From Tachypleus tridentatus (taxonomy: Eukaryota; Arthropoda; Merostomata; Xiphosura; Limulidae), in contig NC_134831.1 of NCBI RefSeq assembly GCF_004210375.1, positions 43,558,035 to 43,622,034 on the forward strand: a stretch of 64,000 nucleotides of DNA, in the 5' to 3' direction. The notes below the pieces were generated by a model that saw nothing but the letters and a program-made list of their open reading frames with translations, was not told where the DNA came from and did no database searches. Position numbers and translations under genes: made by a program. Numbering within the stretch: the stretch's first letter is position 1; the number at the start of each line of letters is the position of its first letter. Below, in pieces: positions 43,316 to 56,151 of this stretch.

Positions 43316-46220
43316 TTCTTCCTTATGAGAAGAAACTGCTGTCAGTTTATCTGTTATTATATTAGCATAATGTACTTTCTTACGTAAATACTGATAAGAA
43401 ACGTTTTCAGTTACAACGCTAGTCTGTCAGGGGAAATATTACACAAGGAGGTCGGAAATCTGCCTGTTATAGGAAGTCCAACAATAAACAGTGTTTCCCC
43501 AATAACTGAGGATCGGTTTCAGCACTACTGGTTTTATCCTTTGTGCGACCATTTATAATGTAATATTTTTTTCCTTTGAAACCGGTATAAAGTATAAAAT
43601 ACGTAATTCCCCACAGATTAATCTCAAACATGCTCTTTTATTGTAATAAAGTGTTTAAGGGTAAGCTCCATTTTAAATAACTTATTTTCAAACGAAAGCA
43701 GCCCTTATTTTAGATTTCGGGCATACGTGCGTCGCACACTTGGTATTGCTGGCGCACAAAAATATAGATAATAAAAAAGGGGAAAAAAGTAGTTAATTTA
43801 ATCCTGTCTAAAAAACATTAAGTGCCGCAGCTATTTAGGATTCCCTCTTGTTTTGTTTTTCTGTGTAATATATATAATTGTATTTTCTTTCTGTTTATTA
43901 TATTGAGTCAATCTACATATCTTCTATATTCATCACAGTTTTATGCGTTTAATACCTTTAATAACAAATTTTAATTTTTGTCACGAGTGTCGCCCAAATA
44001 GTTATTTTAAACATGTTCCATTCTATTGTTGCTCAATGCATTGGTGTTCGATGAAGCTTCGGGTGATAATATAAATGCCCACAAACAAAAATATTTGAAC
44101 GTAGCGAATCGTCTGTGTGTAGTTTTTAAATATAAAGATACATTTGTCCTCACTTTTTAGAACTACCTGTAAACTATACGTTGTATGTGTTAATTAATGG
44201 TTTATTAAATATGATATAAAGGTGTGTGAGGACTAGGGTCAGTCTAGACCACAAGTTCACTACATGGAGCGACCCCCATGTTTATTTAGTGTGTATCACT
44301 CTGAATAACTCACTTTTTTTTTTGCTTTCTCGATCATACAGTGCTATTGTATACATAAAAAAAGTACGTTTACATTTTAACATAAGTCGTTAGTTTTAAC
44401 TAAATGATGTTCTGGTTCATTTGTAGTTTTTACTTAACATTTGCACCGTAAGATTCTAATCGTATGATTCGTGTAATAACATGTATCCAGATAACTATGA
44501 AAAAGTTTTATTTATCGTTTTAACATAACATTTGCATGGTATGATCTGCAGTCATGCGGTTCCTATAATAAGTTTAACCAGGTAACTGTGAAAAAACGGT
44601 TTACTATCGAAATTTCGCACCGAAAAAGTAACGATTTTACAAAATGAAGTGACGTGTAATTCGCAGGAAGTGTTTTTCATGTGTGAATTTTCATACTGTA
44701 AAAGGGTAAGAAATACCAGGAAAATGATGTTATAAACAGTTGAGTAACAAGTAAAACGTGAAGACGCTACCAAAGCTGTTCTTACAAGATAGACGGGAGT
44801 AATAAATACACAGCTAGAGGGTGTGCAAGGTGGTCAACATTTCCGCATTCTATATAAAAATCAACATTCCGTGTCGGAAACTACCGCTTCCTACGATTGG
44901 TGAACGTTTGTAAACAGTAAGGATTTAGACACCTGAAGGTAAAGTAAGGTTGAATCCTGTTCTAGACACACGACTAAATACGAAACAAACAGTTTACTGC
45001 TTTGGACACACAATTAATGCATGACAAACTGTTAACTACTTTGGACAAATAATTAATACGTAACGAAGTGACATCAGTAACTTTATTAATTGCTAGTACC
45101 AAAATGGTAGTTACATGACGTTTATGTAAGAAATCTGTTTTAGTTTTTTTTAATTTGAACAAATAATATACTGCCCCATTACTAATGTTATCAATACGTA
45201 AACACCATGGTTTTGTCACGATGGTTGAAATGAACTGATTCGAGAAAATCGCGATTAGGAAACTGTTACCTTTATATTTAGGATGTGATCCAAGAAACGG
45301 ACATTCACGGTTATCATTGATAATTAATACTAAAGGAGCATTCTGTTCTGTGAGTTACTTTGTTATTCTAACCTATAAGCGTGAAAACTCTTCCTATCAA
45401 GTATTTCACTGGCGATAATCAGTTTTAGTATGAAGGAAAACATTTTTATTAGTAGTGAAGGGTAGAAACAGCTGAACTTTATATATTTTAATTTTGCATA
45501 AGTACCATTTAATGAAATTGTATAGTAACTCATAAAATTAATACAACATTTAGCCTTTGTGATCCGGAGAGGTACTAATATATCATATTAGAACTATGAT
45601 TTTCGGTTTCAAGTATTTCATTTTCACACTTTTGTTTGTATCTTTTGCGTCGTAGATTTAAACAGTAAATTATAGATGAAACAGTGGTATGAAAACATAT
45701 CAATTAACGTTAGGTAGTGAAATTCGTAGTCTGACTGAGAACTACAGCTGCATGTGTGAATCGTTAATACTTAATAATTATCAGGTCAGAATACTGTACT
45801 TTATTGTAGTTCTCAGCTACGCCTTAATCCATGAAAAGAACATGGCGGCTCGTTTATAATGTTCGTTTTAAGAGCCACTAGAAGAACATTTAACAATCTT
45901 ATCACTACGTTGATAGATGGTCAAGATGGTTTATTTCCGGCTTTTTAAGAGAGTGGTCAGCAGATAACTTGTGAGTTAGTTGGTTATATCAACGTTGTTA
46001 GTTTATCAAGATGGTCGTAGTTTGCTTGATGATCGTGTGCTTCAATTTAGGCAGAATATTAGTGACTTAGATTCCTCTGTTTCTGGCGCCTCCGTGAACC
46101 ATTGCCTATGCCTAGAGCCATATAAAGCTTACTAGGTGACGGTCTCTATCATCGACCCAACCAGGTAATAAGAGTTGACATTCTTCGAAACTAGTTAGTT
46201 CTCAACCAGTCTATCTGGAA
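43316..46220. other. Non-coding DNA
   Basis: Nearly 3 kb without a supported gene. Short minus-strand frames at 44552-44773 and 44974-45219 have no recognisable product. Confidence 0.45.
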
Positions 46221-46381
46221 CAGTGGTTCCCAACCTTTTTTATACCCCGCACCCCTAAAAAAATTTAATATGTTCTCGCACCCCTCACAGTAATTTTTTG
46301 AATATATATGACAGTACCCTTAATATAAACAAACAAAAAACAACTGAAATGTTATCTCGCACCCGTGGTTGGGAACCAATG
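46221..46381. mobile_element. hAT-type MITE
   Basis: 161 bp, starting CAGTGGTTCCCAACC and ending GGTTGGGAACCAATG: terminal inverted repeats typical of hAT elements. The inside carries CGCACCCCT and ATCTCGCACCCGTGG. It has no coding sequence. An 8-bp target duplication is not evident. It is related to 48604-48767 in the opposite orientation. Confidence 0.8.
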
Positions 46382-47532
46382 GTCCAGATGTAAGATTTAT
46401 TTCCTATATATAGTACTGAGAGTACAGTTCTATCCGTCACACAGTGAAGAAAACGAGAGAGTTAAAATGAACTGGAACGATGAATAATCTCAAACACTTT
46501 TTGAGTGAAAGAATAGAAAGCCTCGTGTGAGTGTTTATAAGAATTACACCAAGTTTAGAACACACATCCTACCTGTATTATTTTAACTTTACAAGATAAG
46601 TAGCACTTTACTAAAGTTTAAATGTAAATAATGAAATATATGTATTTGTTATGGGCACATTAACGTGTTTCTGTTTTTAAGTATGTTAAATTTGTTAAGT
46701 GTTTGAACGAAATAATTAAAAGGAACGTTTAACTCGGGGTACACAAGAAAAGATGGGAATGTAGTGGAGCGTACCTTGAAGTGAGTTAATTATTTTAACT
46801 CTTAATATACGTTTTAAAGATACAAGCAGTGAAGGCAGCTGAAGACATCCATACACTATGGCTACTTAAGTTGGTAGATCCGTGTCGTTCTGATAAATAT
46901 TGAAATATCGGCGTTAAAATATGATGTCTTGTTGACTTTGAAGCTATATGTGAAATGTTCATTGTGTGCGTGAAGCTGTATTGTGGTATGTGTCGTGTGT
47001 AAAGCGTAGTAGGTATGGTTCATCGTGTGCTTGAATGTGGTATTTATTGTTTATAACAGATAGCAAAGTGTTTAATATTCCTCTACTGGAACTCTAAGCA
47101 CAAATGACGTTATAAGATCGCTACTTTTGCTTTGATTCTTGACAAGGATGACATTTCATACTCCATGTTCAGGCCTCACCACGGAGTTAAGAGCGGTAAG
47201 AAGTAGAACATGAACAGTTCTTTAAAAACAAATTCAGCTCTGTAGTACATTGTGTATTGTGTGCATATATAAGTATATACGCATTTTGAAAACTTTGATA
47301 ATTGCGGTAATAGTGAAGTTTTGAATCTGCTTCTAAATACTATTTCATGTAACGGAAGCTTAAAATGAATTACGATATTAAGAATAGTAAATTCGTTTTT
47401 GTTTAAATATTGAAAATCCTTATAAGTAAATTTGTTGTAGAAAAAATAATTTAATATGTCAGACAATAATGTCCAAAATATATGATACTTCAACTAAAAC
47501 GCTGGACACTTGCAGCGTATCTGAACTTTTAA
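46382..47532. other. Non-coding DNA
   Basis: No gene recognised; the minus-strand frame at 47176-47493 is F/Y-rich and unsupported. Confidence 0.4.
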
Positions 47533-47665
47533 CCCTTCTATTGCGGTTGACATCATATGATGCAAACATTTTAAGCGCAAGATGTTGAATGGCCCGTGGC
47601 AAAAAATTCGCGAATCTTTGCGCATGGGGTGGTAGGCTGATTTACGCAAGCCTCAGAGGAAAGGG
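47533..47665. mobile_element. piggyBac-type MITE candidate
   Basis: A 133-bp segment between TTAA (47529-47532) and TTAA (47666-47669), with CCCTT at one end and AAGGG at the other. The left end (CCCTTCTATTGCGG) and the reverse complement of the right end (CCCTTTCCTCTGAGG) are partly similar. TTAA duplication with CCCT ends is the piggyBac signature. Confidence 0.5.
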
Positions 47666-47669
47666 TTAA

Positions 47670-48595
47670 GAGCATTTTGAATGGAATGTAGTTGTGCATG
47701 CGTTATGATGACGTATTGAGCAGACGAAAGGGGCCAGGTCAACAATTGCATTCTAGGTCGCTGAAGCAAGCAAACAATTGGACAGGTTCAGTGTTAAATG
47801 GTACTGAAGATATGATATACTCAGCTCACTGATGTAGGCTGTCGTTGAAGTATGTAGACAGTTTATTAATAGCAACAGTTTACTGACGCTAATGTCTGTT
47901 GAATTGTTTTATAGTGAAATGAATTTAATGTCGGTTTTCTTAGACAAAAGCAAGTTTTTCTAGTTACCCGCCACCTACCGAAAGTTCGAGATAATTATCA
48001 TATACGTGAACAATATTACCCGAAAAAGTTTTTGAAAAATCATTTTTGGTTTTCAAATTTCTACCAAAATATTCAATTTTGTAGATGAAACGATTGGTTT
48101 CAATATTTTATTGAATATTTTCGCGACAGCTTTTCCTTGCATGAAAAAGTTTGTTTTAGAAAGAAAGTAAAATTTTAAAACTATTTTTACTGAAGTAAAG
48201 TTAGCTTAATTTTCGGCTAATATTACGTAATGGAATCTTCATCAAGTGTTATAAACTTTTTAAGTTATTCAAAGTTATCCTCCGTTTTTCTTTTTACTTG
48301 TGTATCTAAACGTCCATGAAAAGTAAGTAAACATTAATTCTTGGGGTTTCCTGTAATTCTCTCTCTTAAAGTTGTACCATCGAAAGGTTTATAATTTAGA
48401 CTGATTTAAATACTGGCAAACTGCCCGAAATGTTCACAAAGATCATAAGAAAAGGAAAAACTGAAGCCTAACAGAAAGAAGTTCCGGTTGTTGAACAGCT
48501 GATCAGAGAAGTACGGGGTTACTGCGTTACAGAAGTGATTGTTAAAATCAGGTCTACAGGTTGGCAGTTTTTCAATTTATCGACGGATTTCTAAG
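47670..48595. other. Non-coding DNA
   Basis: No gene or repeat recognised. Confidence 0.4.
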
Positions 48596-48603
48596 CTCTA
48601 GCA

Positions 48604-48767
48604 CAGTGGTTCCCAACCAGGGGTGCTCGCATCCTTAGAGGGTGCGAGATAACATTTGTTTTGGCCACCTTTACCTTTATTCTTAAATAAATAATTACTG
48701 TGTGGGGTGCGAGAACATATTAAAATTTTTTAGGGGTGCGGGGCATAAAAAAGGTTGGGAACCACTG
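48604..48767. mobile_element. hAT-type MITE with perfect 8-bp target duplication
   Basis: 164 bp with CAGTGGTTCCCAACC at one end and GGTTGGGAACCACTG at the other (15-bp perfect inverted repeats), flanked by CTCTAGCA at 48596-48603 and 48768-48775. An 8-bp duplication is diagnostic for hAT transposition. It has no coding capacity, so movement would need a transposase from elsewhere. Confidence 0.93.
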
Positions 48768-48912
48768 CTCTAGCATTATGTGGAGACTGTACACTTATGT
48801 CTTAAGGGCTGAACTCGTATTTGAACGGCTAACTAATAACATGATAGTTGAGCACAACCAAGAATTTAATGGGATAAGGATACTTTAGTTTCTCACTTAC
48901 ATATAAGCAGCT

Positions 48913-49192
48913 GTTTGCTTGTTTGTTTTTAAATTTCGCGCAAAGCTACAAGAGGGTTACCTGCGCAAGCCATCCCTAATTTAGCAGTGTAAGACTAACG
49001 GGAAGGTACTAATGTCACAAACATCTACCGCCAACTCTTGGGCTATTCTTTTACCAACGAATAGTGGGATTGACCGTCAAATTATATCGCCCCCACGGCT
49101 GAAAGCGTGGGCATATTTAGTATGATAAGGATTCGAACTCGTGATCCTCGGATTACGAGTCGAGCGCTCTAACCATCTGGGCATGTCGGGCC
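48913..49192 (-). mobile_element. tRNA-derived SINE, family A (first of a pair)
   Basis: Reverse full-length copy from TTTGCTTGTTTGTTTTTAAA to GGGCATGTCGGGCC. Confidence 0.9.
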
Positions 49193-49195
49193 CTG

Positions 49196-49472
49196 TTTTT
49201 TTTTTTTTTTTATTACGCGCAAAGCTACACGAGGGCTATTTGCTCTAGCTGTCCCTAATTTAGCAGTGTAAGACTAGAGGGAAGGCAGCTAGTCATCACC
49301 GCCCACCGCCAACTCTTGGACTATTCTTTTACCAACGAATAGTGGGATTGATTGTTACATTATAACGCTCCCACGGCTGAAAGGACGAGCATGTTTGGTG
49401 CGACGGGGATTCGAACCCGCGATCCTCAGATTACGAGTCGAACGCCTTAACACACATGGCCATGCAGGGCCC
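49196..49472 (-). mobile_element. tRNA-derived SINE, family A (second of a pair)
   Basis: Reverse copy that begins with a T run and TTACGCGCAAAGCTACACG only a few bases after the previous SINE, ending GGCCATGCAGGGCC. The two sit head to tail in the same orientation, so this one's tail lies at the other's head. Either one inserted beside the other or they moved as a dimer. Confidence 0.9.
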
Positions 49473-52269
49473 GGACCATAAGATGCTGTCAGCTATATCA
49501 TATCTTGATAACTAATATTAGACACATAATTTGTTCTTATTATTCGAAATGATTTGTATAATTTAATTTGTCTTTAATCATTCGTCGATCTGATTACATG
49601 GACAGCTCCAACGATTTTCTTGGAATATAGCGATTTGAAATCGTGTTTATTGATATTACTGACTAGAAATAATATTGATTAACATATATGATACATACAT
49701 ACTTATAGAAATACTGTGTCTTCTTTAATGGAAATTAAGAAAAAAAAATGGATGTTTTATAGCTTAATATTCTAGGAGCTGAAGCATTTTGTTCACACCT
49801 TTGTTCCGGATCCTAATACCAATTTTTTCTGAACTATACGAGCTATCGTTATATGAAAAGCCATTGACCTTAGAAGGACTTTGATCCTTGACCTCTTTTG
49901 TTTTTACAAGATTGCCACTGGGTGTCTTTTCACTATATCTGTAAAGGAAAACAATATACATTTTTAAAAGAGGTAGTTCTACTACAGGAAACAAAATCCT
50001 GTATATTGAACTGAACAATTTCTGTGATTCAAAACGATTCCGTTGAATTATGTTCTAGTATTGGGTTAAATATATATATAAAGAACACTATAATATTTAA
50101 GAATATAGACAGTATGTTAGCGGATTTCTTCTTTCTCTGACCATTTCTCTGATTGAGGGTTTCATCATAATAATGGATTGAAATATTGTATGTGCAATAA
50201 TACAACTGAATTTATTTAACACTAGTGGTTATATCCAGTTTGATGAAGTGAATTATGGGAGTGCATTTGTTGTAGCGAGATCCAAATAATAAAAGTGAGT
50301 TTGTTGTGTAAAACGAAAATTTAACGAACTTTGTGAAAGATGTTGTTTCTGGTGTCATAATAATTATGTGTGTGTAGTTGTTTATTGTGCCTAACGTTGT
50401 CCCGGAAACTAACACCCACCTAAACCTACCTGTTTATATGCAGAATGAAGTGGGGACACAGTGAAGAAGTAGGTAAAATAACTCGTTTGAGTGCGTGACT
50501 TTTTTTCACGTATGGTTATTCTAACATAGTTTCCTAAACACGTTTGTTGACCATGAATTAAGAAATATTAAAGAAATGTAGCTTAGCTAAAACGTGCATA
50601 ATACGCTTTATTTTTTAAGACTTGTTCTTTTCTTGTCTGGTAAGTATTATAACTTTTTCTTATTTATTTCTTAAAAACAGTTCATATTGTCGCCATGATG
50701 TTAATATAAACAGGAGTAACACAGAGCTGTGTAGAAGAAACATTGAAAATTAAGTGGATACTGTCAACTTGTAACAAGTGAAATATTTGGACAAACACGA
50801 CTACATGGATGTTTTAAATTTTATAATTCAGTGTAAGCAGTATCAGTTTCCGTTAACATAAAGGTACTTACACGTGTCACGTGGAACCAAAGTTTGATGA
50901 AATAGAAGAGTGAAAAAAACTTGAATAGGAAAGTCCTAAAAAGTACTATAGATGTATGGAAAGTACTGAAGGTAAAAATAAAGTACTGTAGCTATAGAGA
51001 AATGAAATAGGAACCCTATAACCCAAGCGCTTTCGACTTTCTTCTACAGGGGCAAACTGAGAGTCAAGACTTCTTGAACCTACATGTTTTTATAACATCA
51101 TGTAGATATAGAGAAAGTACTGAAGGTGAAAGGAAATTACTGTAAACATAGAAAAATTATCAGTTTTTTCCTAAGAAGGTAATCTGTAACTGCATATATG
51201 TATGTAACTGTATGTATGTATTTTCTTACAAGGGATGTTTTAATTCACCGAGTTTGAAATACAGAACCGCATATATGAATTAATCGGTTGTTGAACGTTC
51301 ACAACACCAGTGGGGGTCATAAAGTGTTAAACTTATGACATACCGCTATAAGTATATGTTTATACAGCTGTGTGCATTAACTCTTACCTTGTTACTATTT
51401 TATATTCGTGTATAATATATCATAATCACCGGTGCTAGTGTATGTTATCACACGTGTTAGCCTGCATGCGTGTATTATTTAAAGTAACTTTAAGGCATGT
51501 TTTGTGTTTTCTCCCGTTGTAAGTAATAACTGAGGTTTGTTTTGTGCTTCCTTCTTTAATAACTGTTTTGTTTTTTTCTGTTGTAAGAAATAATTAAGAT
51601 GTGTTTTTGTTTATTGCAAGTAAAACTAAGGTGTGTTTTGTGCCTTTTTCTGTAGTTGTTTTGTTTTCTTCTGTTGTAAGAAATAATGAAGTTATAATTT
51701 CTTCCACGTAAGTGATAACTAAGACAAAAAGTACTTTTTAAGGAAACTTAGTTAAGGTTTTTATATGTACTATTCGTTTTCCTAGTTAGGCCTAGCGTTC
51801 AAATTCAATAATTGTTTGTGACGTATTATAAACATAAACTTAGCAGCTTTCGGGTATGCTACCGATTAGGGACAATAATGTCTTTATTTAGTTCTATATA
51901 TGATGATGGTTTTTGTACAGAGATTCATTTAACCTAAGTAGGTGCGAGTATGAAAACAAAAAAAAAGGAAAAGTGGTTAATGATAACAGATGTTATCAAT
52001 TATTGATAACATTGTAATCGTTTTAGAATGTGCAGTGTAAGAAATGTACAAACTCAACGTTTCGAAATATTAAATGTAAATCAAAATATCTCTTAAGTGG
52101 TCATGATTTCAGGTATCTCCAGTTAACCGAGCACCAGTATGAAGGCAAAAACATTATGACGTAAAATCATAAACATACAACTTATCCGTATTTAGGGGGG
52201 GGAGATATTTTTATTATATTACATTTTTTTATATATGCAACGCTATTACTGAAGGCGCTTCTCTAGCCT
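49473..52269. other. Non-coding DNA with weak tandem repeats
   Basis: No gene. At 50925-51170 the motif GAAAGTACTGAAGGT recurs with AAAGTACTGTAG in degenerate form. At 51500-51700 two imperfect units share GTTTTGTGCYT and CTGTTGTAAGAAATAAT. Both are old minisatellites. Confidence 0.45.
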
Positions 52270-52352
52270 TGATGTTAACCTGCGAGTTATAATGTTGAAA
52301 ATCACACCTCGATACCATGATAGCTCTTTGTGTAGCTTTGCTCTTAGACACA
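52270..52352 (+). mobile_element. SINE fragment, family B
   Basis: AGTTATAATGTTGAAAATCA, CACCTCGATACCATG, then TGTGTAGCTTTGCTCTTAGA: a diverged 3' piece of family B. Confidence 0.45.
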
Positions 52353-52584
52353 AAAGAAGCAAATATATAGGTGAAGTCAATTTTGCTTGGATCAATAATC
52401 TCTTGTCAAAAATTATTAAGTTTATTACTGAAATATCCTGTGCGTTATGTTACATTTTATTTGCTTAACATTTAATAATAGTAATAATAAACCTAGTGCG
52501 ATCCATTGGGTAATGTTATGTTCTAAAATATAAGTAGTCGCACTAGGCACTTTAAGGTCGTAGATGCTTTGCAGGAATGATTTT

Positions 52585-52733
52585 AAAATCCCGTTCATCG
52601 ACTATTCACGAGTTGAGATTGGGTGGTGCTGAATAGCTACCCCCCCCCTTCCCAGTCCCCTAGTTTACAACTTTAGAATTAGGGATGCGGAGAGTCTCCA
52701 AACTGCTTTGCGCGAAATTTAACAACAAACGAA
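52585..52733 (+). mobile_element. Old SINE fragment, family A
   Basis: Strongly diverged 3' half: AGATTGGGTGGTGCTGAATA, TAGAATTAGGGATGCGGAGA, and GCTTTGCGCGAAATTTAAC at the end. The C run at 52641-52649 is unusual for the family. Confidence 0.6.
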
Positions 52734-53234
52734 CTTGACGCGATATCAATACTATGCGCTACTCTCGCTAAATTTACGAAATAATTAGAATCAAAATTAA
52801 TGTGTATCTTAAGTGTGTATTTTCCGAACGAATTTTAACAGGAAGGAAAATTTTGAAGTATTTATGTGAAACTGTTTTAGTTTAACACTTACTCATGAAT
52901 TGGATCTCGAAATGCACAATGTTTTATTTATTGTAACAATAATCAAGTTGTCGCAGAAATAAAAAAAAAACAAAGGTACATTATCTAAAACATGCACAGT
53001 TTTTTAACTTCACTACTTTACCAGAGATTGTTAAATGTGAGTGGTATTAAAGATACGTTTATGTATGTATTTATTTATAATTTGTAGCGACAACATATGT
53101 ATAACGTGAATAATTTATTACATTAAACTTAAGATTCCTCTTTTCTCTTAGACCAACTGTGTCAACATCAACATAACAAAATGCATGATCTTTTGTGCCT
53201 GCTCAGAAAATTTCACTTTTTTGTACGTAATTCA

Positions 53235-53755
53235 AATGTTGATACACAGCGATCCAAGCTTTGATTTGGTTTATGTGTGTTCTTGATGTTTAGTAGCAGT
53301 AATTTCAAACCGTTTTGTTATTTTTAAATGATCTAGGTGTTTATCTGTAGTGATTAAAGCTATGAAGTTTTTTTTTCTCTCGTTGTTGTTACACAGTGAT
53401 ACAATCCATGGTTTGGTTCGTAAGTGATTTGTGTATTTAGATACAGTGATCTAAGTAATTATATGAGATCAAGTGTAAGTGCTTAATGATTCACAACTTG
53501 GTATATTTAATAAGTTTTTTGTTGATGTATTTGTTGTGGCTCACTGCCGCAAACTGTGGTTCGATTTGTATGTGTTTAACCACAGTTTTACAAACCGTGG
53601 CTTGGGTGTTTTTTTACTGATGTAGCTGTTGATATATAACGGTCCAATCCGTGTTTGATTCACAAATAATGTAGGTTTTGGGCCAAGGTGAACCAAATTG
53701 TGGTTTGAGTTATAACTAACGTAGGTGTTGATCCATGGTGATTCAGTTTACAGTA
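53235..53755. repeat. Degenerate minisatellite, unit about 60-75 bp
   Basis: Recurring pattern GTTGATACACAGTGATCCAA, TGGTTTGATTCGTAA, then TAGGTGTT, for example near 53238, 53388, 53535, 53620 and 53700. Divergence is high. Confidence 0.6.
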
Positions 53756-53954
53756 AGACCTTTACGTGTGCTTCATTAAGTTTTCGACTTCCAAACGAAT
53801 GGCATTAATCTTAACATGCTATTTAGAAATTGCAAAGGAAAAAGTTGAGTACTATTCATTCGAGTGAACATTGATGATGACAAGGGCGTCTACTCAGTTT
53901 GATTCCACAGTTCAGCTCTGATGATAAAAAAGAACACAATGTCATGTATAGCAG

Positions 53955-54990
53955 TCAGTGAAAACTAACAGTAAACGGAACAAACTTTTGGAAGTCTGAT
54001 ATTAGATAAACTGATTCATGCGTCCTCTTCAGTCTCTCGTTTTCTTCTAGTAGGAAAAAACTTGTCAACAGACGCGTAATTTCCTCAAGGAAACAGGAGG
54101 TCAAGAAGTTAAGTTTAAAGTGATCTTGGTGGGTGTTGAAATTAGGCAGGTTTTTGATCAAGCAACTATCTAGAATTCTTCTTTTATGCTGTTATACGTT
54201 TCGTACGAAATGCTGATTTCCAATCAATTTCATAACCAGAATATCTGGTATGAAGAAAAATGGGATTGGTTTGGTTTCCATATTTTGTCTTTTTTTTCTT
54301 TTCCTTTTTATATTCAGAAATTCTCGTGTCAACAGTTCTTCCAGTTTCACCTATATAACTTTTTTCACAGAATTGGCATGGTGTAATATAAATGCCTTTT
54401 GTAATCACAGGTATTTTTATCTGTTTTATGTTAGGTTATTTATAATGATATTTGGATATTTATATATGATGCTAAAGATATTCTTCCTTGATATTTTCTC
54501 AAGGTATTCAATGCTAGTGTTGTAGCCAATTTAAAGTGGTTTCACTTTATCATTGGTTGGTCTTTCTTTATCTTCATGGAGCAAAGTTTGTAATGAAATG
54601 TCGGTTGGAAAATGCAGTTCTTTGAAAACAGAAAATATATTTTAAATTTTATGTTCAAGCGTTGTCAGGTGGAATGTTCTATATGAAAAGAAATAATAGA
54701 TTTTGACCTGTTTAAGGTGATATGAAAGGAAATAATATAACTTAAATAATTTGTCGATTTGTGGTACACTGATAGAACTGGTCTCTAATTCTGGTTATTA
54801 AAACAATCAAGAAAGGAAGTCGATCATCCTTTTGTCATTTAACTTTAAACCTGAGAGTTGGGTGAAGTTGGATAAGGTTGTTGAAACCAATTGCAAAATC
54901 ACTCTTTTGTTTGGCCACATAGAAAATATATATCATCAACATATCGAAATTTACGATGGTTTTCCACTTTGGAAACTATTTGGTTTCAAG
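53955..54990 (-). pseudogene. Second Penelope-like element remnant (RT and GIY-YIG)
   Basis: Minus strand. RT catalytic motif FRYVDDIYFL around 54926-54949 (YVDD codons 54932-54943), followed in another frame by NNLIQLHPTLRFKVK and LPFLDCFNNQN. After about 300 bp, a GIY-YIG domain at 54408-54184 reads GIYITPCQFCEKSYIGETGR. The C-terminal tail at 54161-53955 has LIKNLPNFNTHQDHFKLN. Several stops and frameshifts; the 5' RT part beyond about 55000 is not readable. It is not a copy of the 40-43 kb element: the sequences clearly differ, so it is another family. Confidence 0.8.
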
Positions 54991-55724
54991 GTAACCCTGG
55001 GAGGCGAATCCAATTGCATGTTTGAAAAAGACATTGCCACTCTGTACAAAATAAGGAACCTCACAGTTATTATCATTAAACATTATCGAACATTGTTTTT
55101 TAATTCCAACACACACTCGCCCTTTTTATCGAACATAAAAATGTTGAAATATAAAAACCTGTGTGGCGAAAGGAAAAGCAAAAATAAGTGCCCTGTTTCA
55201 CGATATTCGTTAAAGAAAGGTATTAATAAGAAAATAATAATAACAAAATATTAACACTATTAACTTGTATTTTACATACTTTATCTAAAATTTTGTAACT
55301 TGTTATAAAACGGCCTACTTTTATCGAACAGTGTTTGACACTTTTTATTCCTGACACTTATGAAAAGCCCCTAAAACAAAACGACTCATTGCACCAAATC
55401 TGTAACTTTAGAACATGTAAGCGTTAATTTATATTTCTATAAATATTTATCTGATTAAAACTTATTTTAAAATAAATTATTTGGGTTTAATCAGGACAGT
55501 GATGCCACTTTACGATTTGGCTTATACAACTTAGATTATATTATATTGGATTTACCAGGATAAAAGACGTAACCCCACAATTCCAATTTATGGAACTTTG
55601 ATTTTTTACATTATTTGTCATACTGGAATGTAAACTTAGATTATGTGTGAGTGTTGTTTAAATATAATGCTAATCGTATTCTTGCTTAGAGAATTTAAAA
55701 TTTTTCCATGTTGGCTTAATGATA
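54991..55724. other. Non-coding or unreadable DNA
   Basis: It may hold the decayed 5' part of the Penelope-like remnant. The plus-strand frame at 54832-55254 is largely its antisense shadow. Confidence 0.35.
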
Positions 55725-55830
55725 AATTTGAGACCTTATAACGCTAAAAATCAAGTTTCGATACCAGTGGTAGGCACAACACAAATAGTCCAATATGTAG
55801 CTTTGTGCTTAAGAACAAAAAGAAACAACA
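55725..55830 (+). mobile_element. SINE fragment, family B
   Basis: CAAGTTTCGATACCAGTGG, then GGCACAACACAAATAGTCC and ATGTAGCTTTGTGCTTAAGA: the tail and B-box side of family B. Confidence 0.55.
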
Positions 55831-56151
55831 GAGTTTTATAAACGATATGAAGAATGTGTTTTTGTGGACATAAGGTGTTAAATATGCCTAACCTAATTTG
55901 TATACTGTTTGTTTTTTTGGTTTTCGGTATATGTTAAAAACCAGTAATGCTCTTTAACATTAATAAATACACTGCTGGCCAAAATCTCAAGGCCAATGAA
56001 CATAAAGAAAAAATATGCATTTTGCGTTGTTAGACTCAACCACTTACTTGAGTAGAGCTTCGAAAGATGAAAATAAGAAAAGGGAAAATAAAAATAAACT
56101 TTTTTAACATTTAGTAGGGAAAATGTGAACACTATGAAATTAGCCTTAATA

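Noticed and set aside
54832..55254. 140-codon plus-strand frame as a gene
   Set aside because: The opposite strand carries the Penelope-like RT motif YVDD here, so the frame is mostly an antisense shadow.
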